Positions 49,017 to 58,308 of a stretch of 64,000 nucleotides of DNA are shown here, piece after piece. Below the pieces are notes generated by a model. The model ran no database searches and was not told the DNA's origin. It saw only the letters and a program-made list of their open reading frames with translations. The position numbers were made by a program, and so were the translations under genes. Position 1 is the first letter of the stretch. Every line of letters starts with the position of its first letter. The stretch is from Clostridiaceae bacterium (lineage in GTDB: Bacteria; Bacillota; Clostridia; DSM-8532): the NCBI GenBank assembly GCA_012519655.1, contig JAAYPS010000196.1, forward strand, positions 16,276 to 80,275, read 5' to 3'.

Positions 49017-50369
49017 TTAGTGAGCTTTCCTTCGCATTCTTGATATAAAAAAACCGTCAGTGCCATCTATATGTGGATAAAGTTTTAGCATCCCTTCATC
49101 AACATGGGTTTTATTACTCAATCCCTCTGGTAAATATGGTTTAAGGGACTGGGTTTCAAACTCTTGATTTTCAGAAAGAAAATCTGACATAACTTGCTCA
49201 TTTTCTCTTTTATTGAGTGAACAAGTACTATATACAAGCACACCACCGAGTTTTACATATCTACTGGAATTATACAATATTTTTTTCTGAATCTCAACCA
49301 GACTACTAAAATCTTCCTTTTTTCTTTTCCACTTAATATCTGGTTTCCTTCTAATAATTCCAGTACCTGAGCACGGTGCATCAACTAAGACTTTGTCATA
49401 TACGTCATGTTTTTTATCATAAAGCTCAAGAGCATCTCGTTGGGAGGCACTAATGATATCAATGCCAAGTCTTTTTGCATTCTCATTAATAAGGTCAATC
49501 TTATGCTCATGAATATCCCATGCATCAATATGCCCTTTGTTGTTCATAGATTGTGCAATGTGTGTTGTTTTCCCGCCAGGTGCTGCACATACATCCAATA
49601 TTCTTTCATTAGGCTGTGGATCAAGTATTTTAGTAACAAGCATTGAACTTTCATCCTGCACAAATACTTCTCCATTCATAAAAGGATCCGATTCTGAGAT
49701 GTCGGATACATTTTTTAGACGCAGGGCTTCGGGTAAGAACCTCCCAGGAAGCACCTCAATCTGATTGCTATTAAGCTCTTGTATAATCGCGTCTCTTGAT
49801 GTTTTCAGCGTGTTTATACGAATAAAAAAATCCGGGCGCTCCAAGAGTGAAGATAAAAGACTTTCGGTAAATTCTGCCCCAAAGTCTAAAATCCATTCTT
49901 CCGTTAAGTACTCAGGGAATGAATACTTAATGGATAGCTTCCTTGAAACACTGGATTCATTTATATGTTCAAATGTAATTCTATCTTTATTTCGAGTAAT
50001 ATTGCGCAGTATTGCATTTATATAACCCGTAGATTGTTTTGCGTACTTCTTAGCAAGATTAACTGAAGTATTGCAGGCAGCTGATGGAGGCACTTTGTCT
50101 AAAAACATGATCTGGTACGTACCCATCCTCAAAATCTCCAGCACCCAGTTGGATAGCTTTCTTAGCTTCACTTTTGAAAACTGGGATATCACCCAGTCCA
50201 ATGTCAGTCTCCAAGTAATAGTCCCATATACAAGCTCGGTTACAAAAGCCCTATCCCTTAAATCAAGTTCTTTGTTTGACAAGGCTTTTTTTAACGCAAG
50301 GTTTGAATATGCTTGGTTTATATTTATTTCATATAAAGCCTTTAAGGCTATTTCTCTAACTTTATCCAT
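49017..50369 (-). CDS. rsmB: 16S rRNA (cytosine(967)-C5)-methyltransferase RsmB
   Basis: 450 aa: N-terminal NusB-like RNA-binding domain (1-140), then a SAM methyltransferase with CAAPGGKTTHIAQSM, VDAPCSGTG and YSTCSLNKREN carrying the two catalytic Cys. GAGAGG precedes the ATG. It is the first gene of the block that runs to thiN. The usual upstream fmt/priA genes are absent; a dipeptidase gene lies 253 bp away. Confidence 0.96.
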   Translation of the reverse strand: MDKVREIALKALYEININQAYSNLALKKALSNKELDLRDRAFVTELVYGTITWRLTLDWVISQFSKVKLRKLSNWVLEILRMGTYQIMFLDKVPPSAACNTSVNLAKKYAKQSTGYINAILRNITRNKDRITFEHINESSVSRKLSIKYSFPEYLTEEWILDFGAEFTESLLSSLLERPDFFIRINTLKTSRDAIIQELNSNQIEVLPGRFLPEALRLKNVSDISESDPFMNGEVFVQDESSMLVTKILDPQPNERILDVCAAPGGKTTHIAQSMNNKGHIDAWDIHEHKIDLINENAKRLGIDIISASQRDALELYDKKHDVYDKVLVDAPCSGTGIIRRKPDIKWKRKKEDFSSLVEIQKKILYNSSRYVKLGGVLVYSTCSLNKRENEQVMSDFLSENQEFETQSLKPYLPEGLSNKTHVDEGMLKLYPHIDGTDGFFISRMRRKAH

Positions 50370-50622
50370 TAATACCTCTCATTTCAATGAGTATACTTTT
50401 GAATGCTGAAATCCATGTGAGATTTGATAAGTATACTATATTAGATCGAATATAAAGCAAAATAGTTCCCTCTCCAATGGATTTTGCAATGTGAACTTAA
50501 TATTAACTACTTTCAATATGTAGACATATAGTTCATGTAGCGCTTTTGCTATATCAAAACTCAAATATCATAATCGAAAAATGCCTTTTAAATATATTCG
50601 GTGATTTCTGTGTGAAAAACTC

Positions 50623-51552
50623 TCATTGTAAAACTTCACGAAAAACTCTTGTAAAATTTTCTCCAGCAATCTTTTTTATAGTTTCATCGGTATAATTTAA
50701 TTTGCCTAATTCGTTAAACACCAAATATAAATGCTCAACACCATTAATTGGGTCTGGTAATGAGTTCATACCGTCAAAGTCTGCACCTATACCAACTGTA
50801 TCTGGCCCTGCCACTTCGCATACATGTTCAATATGACGTACCAGGGATGAAACACAAGCCTTTTCACTATTATTGATAAACTCAGTATAAAAATTTACAC
50901 CCACTACACCACCAGTTGCCTTTATTGCTTCTATTTGCCAATCATAAAGATTGCGTGGGTGTTCACATATCGCCCTTGTATTGGAATGTGATGCAATAAT
51001 GGGCGCTTTGCAAATACTAATGCAATCCTCGAAGGTTTTTTCATCACTATGCGATATGTCTATAATCATTCCCTTTTGTTGCATAAGTTTAACAATTTCC
51101 ACACCAAAAGGAGTAAGACCTCCATTTTGCTGTGTCTGCGCACCATCTCCCAGTTCATTCGCATAGTTCCATGTAAGTGTGAGTAAGCGTACGCCTGCAT
51201 CAAAAAAAGCATTTAGGTTTTCAACCTTCCCTTCAAGTGCCTCCCCGCCCTCGATAGATAACAGACAACAGACTTTTTTTGCTTTTAAACCATCCTCAAT
51301 ATCCTTGAACTTATTGCACAGTTTAATGGTTAAGTTTTGAGCGTCTATTTTTTTTGCTTCATTAATATACATCATAGCATCTTTGAAAGTTGGTCTTTTT
51401 TTATCGGGATTCTGAAAAACTGCCAGAACCTGAACAAAACCATCATACCGTAATGCTCTGCTAACATCCCAATGGTAAGAGTTTCTTATAAGACTTTTAT
51501 TATTGTTTACCACTCTTGTTAATGAATCGCAATGCGCATCTACAACAATCAT
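50623..51552 (-). CDS. Dipeptidase (M19, membrane-dipeptidase family)
   Basis: Zinc dipeptidase, 309 aa, soluble with no signal. Metal-site motifs are VDAHCDSL at the N-terminus, LLSIEGGEAL, IDISHSDE, ASHSNTRAI and GIGADFDGM. GGGAGAG precedes the ATG. It starts 12 bp after yraN and may be its co-transcribed neighbour. Confidence 0.92.
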   Translation of the reverse strand: MIVVDAHCDSLTRVVNNNKSLIRNSYHWDVSRALRYDGFVQVLAVFQNPDKKRPTFKDAMMYINEAKKIDAQNLTIKLCNKFKDIEDGLKAKKVCCLLSIEGGEALEGKVENLNAFFDAGVRLLTLTWNYANELGDGAQTQQNGGLTPFGVEIVKLMQQKGMIIDISHSDEKTFEDCISICKAPIIASHSNTRAICEHPRNLYDWQIEAIKATGGVVGVNFYTEFINNSEKACVSSLVRHIEHVCEVAGPDTVGIGADFDGMNSLPDPINGVEHLYLVFNELGKLNYTDETIKKIAGENFTRVFREVLQ

Positions 51553-51564
51553 ATAGCTCTCCCT

Positions 51565-51924
51565 TCAAAATGCATCCGCAATATGATTCACATTTATTAG
51601 TTCTCCATCTTTTGTCATGATTATTTCAATTACATCAAAATGAACTTCTACATCCAATATCCTATGTTCTTTTATATAACACGCGGCTACATTTCTAATG
51701 GTTCTTTGTTTTTTATATGATACTGCCTCTGCAGGTGTTCCAAAAGAATACCCTGTTCTAGACTTAACTTCTACAAAAAAAATTTGCTCACTCTTAGTAG
51801 CAATTAAGTCAATTTCACCCAAGCGCCCCACACGGTAGTTTTGCGCTAATATTTCGTAATTTCTGTCTTTCATATATTCTAATGCATAGGACTCTCCCAT
51901 TTTTCCTAATTCATAGTTATTCAT
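51565..51924 (-). CDS. yraN: YraN/UPF0102 family nuclease-like protein
   Basis: 119 aa from MNNYELGKMGESYALEYM, with AAAGGA upstream; the earlier track start is unsupported. A restriction-endonuclease-like fold is indicated by GEIDLIA and FVEVKSR. Function is unknown. It follows the ylqH-like gene, as in many Firmicutes rnhB clusters. Confidence 0.92.
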   Translation of the reverse strand: MNNYELGKMGESYALEYMKDRNYEILAQNYRVGRLGEIDLIATKSEQIFFVEVKSRTGYSFGTPAEAVSYKKQRTIRNVAACYIKEHRILDVEVHFDVIEIIMTKDGELINVNHIADAF

Positions 51925-51959
51925 AAGAATTCCTTTCAAAGATTAGTCCTACTCATGTA

Positions 51960-52247
51960 CTACTCATCATGTTTAAACTTCTTTGCAGCTTTTTCATCAA
52001 CACGACTTACAAAAGATAACACTTCAGCAACCACTTCATATAATTCAACAGGGATCTCCGATCCAATACTGAGCTTTACAAGCTCTTCAACAAGGTTGGA
52101 ATCCTCTACAACAGGTATTTCCTCTTCCTTTGCTTTCTCTAAAATCTTCTCGGCAAGTACACCTTTCCCCGACGCTATTATTTTTGGTGCCTTATCTTCA
52201 TTAGGTGTGTAAGATAAAGCAGTTGCTTTCTTTACTTTTTTCTCCAT
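51960..52247 (-). CDS. ylqH: FlhB C-terminal domain-like protein (YlqH type)
   Basis: 95 aa resembling only the cytoplasmic domain of the flagellar export protein FlhB. The autocleavage NPTH is absent; the equivalent stretch reads KIIASGKGVLAEKI. It has no membrane segments. It lies 5 bp after the YlqG-like gene, with which it is commonly paired. Role unknown. Confidence 0.85.
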   Translation of the reverse strand: MEKKVKKATALSYTPNEDKAPKIIASGKGVLAEKILEKAKEEEIPVVEDSNLVEELVKLSIGSEIPVELYEVVAEVLSFVSRVDEKAAKKFKHDE

Positions 52248-52252
52248 AATAA

Positions 52253-53737
52253 TTAAACCTTAATGTCTATTCTTGCTTTTTGTCCTGTCATAAGCAAATC
52301 AGCCGTTTGTTCGGCGTTAAAGATGTCCAACTTTTCCTTTCTTGGCAAAATGGATAACTCAAACAGATTAAACCCCTTTTTCTGAAGGGCCTCATGAAGA
52401 ATCTTATATTCACTCATAAAAAGTGGCTTATACTTCTCGTCATCAGCAGTCAGTTTAGCTATTACATTTTTATCCTTCACGTTTATAAATATATCTAATA
52501 TACCAATATTTTCAGTAGTTAAGGATAAAAAAAATGAAAAATCCTTAGGACTTATCTTACCCGCCCTACCCTTTCTTTTCATGACATATAACTCACCACT
52601 GGTTTTCTCGCCTCTAATCGTTAATGGCAATTGAATAAACATCTCAAAACTTGAAATATCGTTAAAAAAATGAATTGCGTTTTGTAGTTCTTTAACAGTG
52701 GCTTGGATATTGTTAGTATTATGCTCTGCTAAATCCGTTGTGCTTGAAATATATTTATCAATTGAATCAAGTTGCTTTTGCAACTCATCAATCCATTGTT
52801 CCACTTTTGGTATGCCTGTTTCATCAGGTTCTATCAGGTTTTGCATTTCTGATTTAAGCTTCTCAATAGGTAAAGATATTGTCCCATCTTCTGTTGCAAA
52901 CTCTCTTTGTAATTCATCCATCCACAGCTCTAACTTGGGTAGGTCTGATTTGCCGGTTTTGCTAAACACATTTTTTAGTATTGATTTAAACTCATTAGCT
53001 GGTAAAGTAAGCATCCCATCTTTTGTTGCGAATTCACTATTTAACGCATTAACCCATTGTTCCACCATAGTTTCTTGTTCCTGATTTGGCTTAACAAGAG
53101 TATTTCTGGGTAATGCTTTGATCTGTTCGGCAGCGAAAAACAAATTTTCGTCTTCTGACTGTTGAAGGGTATTTACAAAATCAATCAATTTATCAGCAAA
53201 GTGAAATGTTCCATCGTCCAAATTTGATAACAGACTATGGTATTGTTCATTTTCCTCAAACCCATTAACAACAAGAAATACGGCATGCTTTGGTTGTTCT
53301 ATATGGGAATTTTCCATTAGTTTTAGAGCCTTCTCCACAAGCTCTTTTGATGGCTTTTCGCCCATTTCAATTATTGCTTTTACTATTTCCAATCCTTGTT
53401 CAGTTATTGGCAGCTCCAGTGATTTTAACAAGCTCTCGGGGCTGATCTGAGCTTGTGCATTTGCTTTGTCATATGAAATATGCTCTTCTACCTGAGTCAT
53501 AACTGAACCATTTTGCTGCCTGTCTATGACTTTTAACTTCAAAACATCCCCTGCGTTATATGTATCATCCAGCTTAACCTGTGCATATATTTCGCTTCCA
53601 TCCATAAGCTGCATTAATAAATAGCCACTTTTGGCAGCTAGGATTCTTCCTGTGAAAATATCTCCAAGTGAAAGTGTGTTTTGATTTTGCGATTGATATT
53701 GAAGTATCTTTTGCGATGCAACATCAGAAATTCTCAA
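52253..53737 (-). CDS. ylqG: YlqG/FliK-like protein with internal repeats
   Basis: 494 aa with a TTG start and a weak GGTGG upstream. The C-terminal third (from about 345) resembles the FliK hook-length C-terminal domain. Residues about 223-330 hold roughly two and a half tandem copies of a 43-45-residue unit with the pattern W-x-x-x-L-x-x-E-F-A-T-x-D-G-x-x-x-L-P. Placement between rnhB and the FlhB-like gene matches the Bacillus ylqG-ylqH pair. Function unknown. Confidence 0.8.
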   Translation of the reverse strand: MRISDVASQKILQYQSQNQNTLSLGDIFTGRILAAKSGYLLMQLMDGSEIYAQVKLDDTYNAGDVLKLKVIDRQQNGSVMTQVEEHISYDKANAQAQISPESLLKSLELPITEQGLEIVKAIIEMGEKPSKELVEKALKLMENSHIEQPKHAVFLVVNGFEENEQYHSLLSNLDDGTFHFADKLIDFVNTLQQSEDENLFFAAEQIKALPRNTLVKPNQEQETMVEQWVNALNSEFATKDGMLTLPANEFKSILKNVFSKTGKSDLPKLELWMDELQREFATEDGTISLPIEKLKSEMQNLIEPDETGIPKVEQWIDELQKQLDSIDKYISSTTDLAEHNTNNIQATVKELQNAIHFFNDISSFEMFIQLPLTIRGEKTSGELYVMKRKGRAGKISPKDFSFFLSLTTENIGILDIFINVKDKNVIAKLTADDEKYKPLFMSEYKILHEALQKKGFNLFELSILPRKEKLDIFNAEQTADLLMTGQKARIDIKV

Positions 53738-53783
53738 TTCTATTCAACCACCCACTAATAATTAATCCATCTGCAGTTTTCCG

Positions 53784-54557
53784 CTAATAGTTCCACCATT
53801 TTTGCGTAAAACTTTTTCTATGAATTGGACTTAAACCGTATTTCTTTATTGCCTCAATATGTTCCTTTGTTCCGTATCCTTTATGTGCGTCAAACCCATA
53901 TTCAGGATACAGGGTATGGGATTTTTCCATCCACCTATCTCTTGTAACTTTAGCAATTATGGATGCAGCAGCAACTGATACACTTAGGCTATCGGCTTTT
54001 TCAACGGTAAGTTGTTCCACGGCAATAGGAAGCTCAACAGCGTCAACAATTAAATAATCGGGCTTATGTTTGAGTTTATTCACAGCCTGAATCATTGCCT
54101 TCTTTGTCGCATTAAGAATATTAATTTCATCTATTTCATCGTGCATAACCATTCCAACACCGTAATCTATGGCTTCATTTTTTATTATATCAAATAGCTT
54201 GTCCCTAACTGAAGAACTTATTTTCTTGGAATCGTTTAGTTTTTCAATTATACAATTCTCTGGTAGAACTACACAACTTGCAACAACAGGACCTGCAAGA
54301 GGGCCCCTACCAGCCTCGTCAATACCACCAATATGTACAAACCCTTTATTTCTAGCCATAATCTCATACTGAGACATTTGCTGTAATCTTTTTCGTTCTT
54401 CATTCAACCTAACAAGCCTTTTTGAGAAAGTATCTGCAAGCTTTGCTACAGAAATACCATAATGGGGTAGAATATCACAAAGCCATAGAACTGCTTCTTC
54501 AAGGGGCATATCTTCTGCTTTTTGTTTGATCTCATTTAATGTCATCTTTCTATTCAT
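53784..54557 (-). CDS. rnhB: Ribonuclease HII
   Basis: Cleaves RNA in RNA-DNA hybrids and at single ribonucleotides. It has 257 aa from MNRKMTLNEIKQ, with GGTG 6 nt upstream. An N-terminal helical extension of about 70 residues is usual in Firmicutes. Catalytic acids are in GGIDEAGRGPLAGPVV and YLIVDAVELP. Its ATG overlaps the rbgA stop by 8 bp. Confidence 0.96.
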   Translation of the reverse strand: MNRKMTLNEIKQKAEDMPLEEAVLWLCDILPHYGISVAKLADTFSKRLVRLNEERKRLQQMSQYEIMARNKGFVHIGGIDEAGRGPLAGPVVASCVVLPENCIIEKLNDSKKISSSVRDKLFDIIKNEAIDYGVGMVMHDEIDEINILNATKKAMIQAVNKLKHKPDYLIVDAVELPIAVEQLTVEKADSLSVSVAAASIIAKVTRDRWMEKSHTLYPEYGFDAHKGYGTKEHIEAIKKYGLSPIHRKSFTQKWWNY

Positions 54558-55419
54558 TATTGTCACCATTTTTTATTGGAGTTTCCAATGTAAATCTACC
54601 TATTTTTGCAGCCCTGAATTCATCAAGAATAATGTTGCTTATCCTATAATAATCTACTTCACCACCCGATACAAGACATCCTCTTTTTATCCCTGCTTCT
54701 TCAAGAAGTTTAGGTCCAGACTTACCTTGGAGTTCTTGGAGTTTGTATCTATTTTTTAATTGCTCTGGGTAAAGTTCTGATAGCATCTCTAAAAGTTTAG
54801 CTGCAAGGGTGGTGGTATCCATTATTTCATCCCGTATTGCACCAGTGAATGCTAAATTCATACCAATTTGCGGATCTTCAAACTTAGGCCACAAAATACC
54901 CGGTGTATCCATAAGCTGTATCTCGGGGTTTATTCTAACCCACTGTTTGATTCTTGTAACACCCGGTCTATCACCAGTAGTAGCCGTTGCCCTTCCTGAT
55001 ATCTTATTTATGAGTGCTGATTTACCTACATTTGGAATACCAACTATCATGGTCTTAATTGGACGCACTCTTCTCCCTTTACTCTTGGCAGCTTCTAATT
55101 TCGGCTGCATTATTTTTTTTAGTCTGGAAATAAGCTTTTGTATTCCTGCCCCTGTTATTGCATTTATACATATGGCATCAATGCCATCTTGCTTAAACCA
55201 TTCAATCCATATGTCGTTTTTTTTCGGATCGGAAAGATCGCTCTTATTCAATACAATTATTCTTGGTTTATTCTTGGTTAGTTCGCTAATCTCTGGGTTT
55301 TGACTGCTGCTTGGTATTCTGGCATCTAATAGTTCAATTACCACATCTACCATTTTCATATCTTCTGTTAATATTCGCCTTGTCTTTGCCATATGACCAG
55401 GAAACCATTGTATATTCAT
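54550..55419 (-). CDS. rbgA: Ribosome biogenesis GTPase RbgA
   Basis: Circularly permuted GTPase for 50S assembly. It has 289 aa with MNIQWFPGHMAKTRR, G4 NKSDL before G1 GIPNVGKSALINK and DTPGILWP. GGTGAG precedes the ATG. rplS-rbgA-rnhB is conserved. lepB, often between rplS and rbgA, is absent. Confidence 0.96.
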   Translation of the reverse strand: MNIQWFPGHMAKTRRILTEDMKMVDVVIELLDARIPSSSQNPEISELTKNKPRIIVLNKSDLSDPKKNDIWIEWFKQDGIDAICINAITGAGIQKLISRLKKIMQPKLEAAKSKGRRVRPIKTMIVGIPNVGKSALINKISGRATATTGDRPGVTRIKQWVRINPEIQLMDTPGILWPKFEDPQIGMNLAFTGAIRDEIMDTTTLAAKLLEMLSELYPEQLKNRYKLQELQGKSGPKLLEEAGIKRGCLVSGGEVDYYRISNIILDEFRAAKIGRFTLETPIKNGDNNE

Positions 55420-55456
55420 TATCTCTCACCTTATCAATTTATTGTCATATATGAAG

Positions 55457-55479
55457 AAAGAGGACAATTTGTCCTCTTT
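55457..55479 (-). terminator. Hairpin between rplS and rbgA
   Basis: AAAGAGGAC/GTCCTCTTT arms, 9 bp, 5-nt loop, about 12 bp after the rplS stop. The T-run on the minus strand is moderate (TTTCTTC), so partial read-through into rbgA is likely. Confidence 0.65.
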
Positions 55480-55490
55480 TTCTAAATTCA

Positions 55491-55844
55491 TTATTTTTTT
55501 GCTTTAACGTCTTCTTTTACTCTTGCAGCTTTACCTACTCTGTCGCGTAGATAATAAAGCTTAGCTCTTCTGACTTTTCCTCGTCTTACAATTTCAATAT
55601 TATCAATCTTTGGAGAGTGGATTGGGAATACTCTTTCCACACCTATACCTGATGACAATCTTCTAACAATTATTGCACGACGTATTCCAGTACCATGAAT
55701 CCCGATAAGAAATCCTTCAAATATCTGAAGTCTTTCACGGGCACCTTCCTTAACCTTGATTGCTACTCTTACAAGGTCTCCAACTTTCAAATTCGGAAGA
55801 TCCTGTTTCATATTCTCCTTATCTAGAGCTCGAATAATATCCAT
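55491..55844 (-). CDS. rplS: Ribosomal protein L19
   Basis: 117 aa from [19 protein letters not shown], with GGAGGAGAAGG immediately upstream; the 17 extra track residues are the leader. L19 signatures are [21 protein letters not shown] and [28 protein letters not shown]. Confidence 0.97.
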   Translation of the reverse strand: MDIIRALDKENMKQDLPNLKVGDLVRVAIKVKEGARERLQIFEGFLIGIHGTGIRRAIIVRRLSSGIGVERVFPIHSPKIDNIEIVRRGKVRRAKLYYLRDRVGKAARVKEDVKAKK

Positions 55845-55928
55845 TTCCTTCTCCTCCATATCATAGACGTTCATATCGGTGTATATAATTACCATCCGAC
55901 AGAGGACCGCCCGTATTCACAATTTAGC

Positions 55929-55957
55929 ATTATAGCACAGATTTTTGTAAGTGTAAA
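55929..55957 (-). promoter_or_regulatory. Promoter of rplS
   Basis: Minus strand TTTACA, 17-nt spacer, TATAAT. It gives a leader of about 78 nt with a GC-rich GGGCGGTCCTCTGTCGG segment. A ribosomal-protein leader is possible but not demonstrated. Confidence 0.75.
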
Positions 55958-55993
55958 CAAAAAAATTATAAAAAACACCTCAAAATGCCCTAT

Positions 55994-57166
55994 CTATTTT
56001 ATCCGTATATCCGCATTTTTTGGCACAATTTGAATCCACGTTTGACCTGGGTTTAGTACCAGCTCCTTTTTATCAGCATCAAGATACCTGGTCTGGGAAG
56101 TTCTTAAGGGTTTTACCCAAGTAATATCTTGCTTTACTCCATTACTGATATAATATCCATTACCCCCACCAGTTGTCTGCAATTGTTGTCTTCCGTATTT
56201 ATCACCGTCTATTAGCCTATTATCAACAAAAAGTATTATAATATTCTTGGCACGGATAGTCTCACTGGTATTCCTATCAATATGAAACTCCCCTAATCGG
56301 GTTCTTTTATAGTTTCTTTCCTCTTCATCATAGTAATACCCACAAGTACTGTTTACGCTATACTTAATAAAGATCTCTTCTGCGCTATCACCATTCAAAT
56401 TAACCGCATCTTCACTGCTATAAGTTAAGGGTAACTTCTTTTCTGTTTCTAGCGAATATTCTTCCTTCTTAATGAATTTTTCTAATCTTTCACGGTTTGT
56501 ATAAGAATCATGATAATTGGATCTGTCTGTCGTTAAATCCCAGAATACGCCATAAGCATTCTCCATAACTCCGTCAATATTCTCTATCTTATATAACTCC
56601 AAATCACGGTAGGCATAATCGCTCCAGCCAATATGTGTGTATATAGAATCATATTCCATCGCATAATCAAGAAAATAATGTCTTGAACTTCTTACAGGAC
56701 CGATATGGTCTGGTAGGTTGTCCCAAAACAACGCCATATAACGTGTAGCTCCATATTCAGTAAGCGCTTCATAAACCACCTGTGCCTGCGCAAGACCACC
56801 CTGAGGTAAAACCTCACTTCCTTCATTATCAATCATCACTGCTATTGGCCTTCTGCCTTCTTCAGGAAAATCAAAATTTGATGCTTTTTGCACTGGTGTT
56901 GGTGAAGGAGTAATTTCGGTTTCGTCAATCTCAGTATCTCCATTGTCTTCATCATCTTCAGGCTCAGTATCATCTATTATTGGCGAAGGCTCTGGTGTAA
57001 TATCGGATAGTCCCACTGTAGTCTCATCCGGAGTTTTGTTGCGTTTTACAGCTTGCATAATAAGAAAGGTTGTGGCTGTACTGACGATAAATAATAACGC
57101 AACAAGTATAATCACACCTCTTTTATTTAATTTTATTTTTATTTTCTTTCTTTTTATTTTCATCAT
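55994..57166 (-). CDS. DUF3048 (YerB-like) membrane-anchored protein
   Basis: 390 aa with a very basic N-terminus, one signal anchor (about 17-38) and an acidic Pro/Thr-rich linker (45-95). The extracytoplasmic DUF3048 domain has RRPIAVMIDNEGSEVLPQGGL and GPVRSSRHYFLDYA. It is probably surface-exposed, of unknown function. GGGGG lies just before a tandem ATGATG start. It is monocistronic. Confidence 0.88.
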   Translation of the reverse strand: MMKIKRKKIKIKLNKRGVIILVALLFIVSTATTFLIMQAVKRNKTPDETTVGLSDITPEPSPIIDDTEPEDDEDNGDTEIDETEITPSPTPVQKASNFDFPEEGRRPIAVMIDNEGSEVLPQGGLAQAQVVYEALTEYGATRYMALFWDNLPDHIGPVRSSRHYFLDYAMEYDSIYTHIGWSDYAYRDLELYKIENIDGVMENAYGVFWDLTTDRSNYHDSYTNRERLEKFIKKEEYSLETEKKLPLTYSSEDAVNLNGDSAEEIFIKYSVNSTCGYYYDEEERNYKRTRLGEFHIDRNTSETIRAKNIIILFVDNRLIDGDKYGRQQLQTTGGGNGYYISNGVKQDITWVKPLRTSQTRYLDADKKELVLNPGQTWIQIVPKNADIRIK

Positions 57167-57282
57167 GAACCCCCATAATAAGATAACCCATACAGCTTTT
57201 CTCTATTATCCATTATAACTTATGAAATTTGAAGGTCAACATTTAATAAACTTTTGCTATGTAATCCATTGTTAATAAAAGG

Positions 57283-57319
57283 AAAAAGGCCCTTTAGATA
57301 TACTCTAAAAAACCTTTTT
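57283..57319 (-). terminator. Terminator after the DUF1292 gene
   Basis: AAAAAGG/CCTTTTT outer and TTTAGA/TCTAAA inner arms, followed on the minus strand by TTTTTCCTTTT, about 85 bp after the stop. The 237-bp gap otherwise holds the DUF3048 upstream region. Confidence 0.7.
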
Positions 57320-57403
57320 ACAATTCAATATTTACTCATTGCGATCAACTAATAGCTACTCTATTCGCTCTTATATATGTTTTGGAAAATGCTGGATTAT
57401 GTT

Positions 57404-57742
57404 CTACTCTTCTTCTTCATAGTCATCTTCTTCAAATAAATCAAAGGCAGAATCTTTAAAAGCTTCAAATGCTCTTTCCATTATTTCTTGGTCGTCTTCG
57501 GCGATAAGGTAATATTCATCCTCATCATCATCATATTCCATTCTCATTATGACAATGTTGCCTTCATCCTCATCGTCATCTTCCAAAGTTTGCATTATAG
57601 CATATTCTTGTTCATCAATCTGAACAGAGGCTAAAAATTCTACATTTAAAGTGTCTCCATTTTCACCTGTTAATTCAATGATAGAACCCATATCTTCGCA
57701 ATCATGCTCGTGACCGCATCCGTTGCATTTATTATCTGACAT
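57404..57742 (-). CDS. yrzB: DUF1292 (YrzB-like) acidic protein
   Basis: 112 aa from MSDNKCNGCGHEHDC, with AGGAGG upstream; the earlier track start is spurious. The N-terminal CNGCGHEHDC may bind metal. The rest is strongly acidic (EDDDEDEGN, EYDDDEDEYY), as usual for this family. It follows ruvX, as in the alaS-yrzL-ruvX-yrzB cluster, but alaS and yrzL are not upstream here. Function unknown. Confidence 0.88.
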   Translation of the reverse strand: MSDNKCNGCGHEHDCEDMGSIIELTGENGDTLNVEFLASVQIDEQEYAIMQTLEDDDEDEGNIVIMRMEYDDDEDEYYLIAEDDQEIMERAFEAFKDSAFDLFEEDDYEEEE

Positions 57743-57783
57743 AAAAAAACCTCCTTTATTTACACAGTCTTTAGACTGGTACA

Positions 57784-58206
57784 TTAATGAAACTCATGCG
57801 CATCCATATAACTTTGCAGTATTATGGATGCAGCCATTTGATCAATTTTACCCTTGTGTTTTCTGCTGTCAATTCCCATTTCAATAAGGGCTTGTCGCGA
57901 TTGGATAGTAGAAAGCCTTTCATCCCAAGGAATAACACTTACACCGGGGATATAGTTTTTAAGTTTATCCATAAACTGCTGCGTCCTTACTCCCCGTTCA
58001 CCAACAGTGCCATTCATGTTTTCAGGGAATCCCACAACAATAATGTTACATAAATAATGCTCGGTAAGTTCTTTAATCCTTTTTAGGGGTTTTTTCCATT
58101 CCTTGTTCCAATAGATGGTTTCAAGAGGCTGAGCTGTAATCTTTAAAGGATCACTTACTGCAATACCTATTCTCGCCTCGCCAAAATCTATACCTAGTAT
58201 TCTCAT
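57784..58206 (-). CDS. ruvX: Holliday junction resolvase-like RuvX (YqgF)
   Basis: 140 aa from MRILGIDFGEARIGIAVSDP, with AGGAGG upstream. It has an RNase H-like fold with DERLS and DQMAAS late motifs. The family acts in 16S rRNA 5-prime processing and was earlier proposed as a resolvase. It is driven by a promoter at the end of gpmI and followed 41 bp later by the DUF1292 gene. Confidence 0.93.
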   Translation of the reverse strand: MRILGIDFGEARIGIAVSDPLKITAQPLETIYWNKEWKKPLKRIKELTEHYLCNIIVVGFPENMNGTVGERGVRTQQFMDKLKNYIPGVSVIPWDERLSTIQSRQALIEMGIDSRKHKGKIDQMAASIILQSYMDAHEFH

Positions 58207-58278
58207 GAAACCTCCTACATTATTTGCAAAGTACACATACATTGCAAAATGCTACAACGAATGCTTTCTTGTCCACTA

Positions 58279-58308
58279 ATAATATCCTAGTCGTTTACTA
58301 TTTGTCAA
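58279..58308 (-). promoter_or_regulatory. Promoter of ruvX-yrzB inside the gpmI 3-prime end
   Basis: Minus strand TTGACA (within the last gpmI codons), 18-nt spacer, TATTAT, about 70 bp before the ruvX start. Confidence 0.7.

Noticed and set aside
54809-55303. 164-aa plus-strand hydrophobic ORF
   Set aside because: Antisense to rbgA, with no ribosome binding site; the apparent hydrophobicity comes from complementing charged codons.
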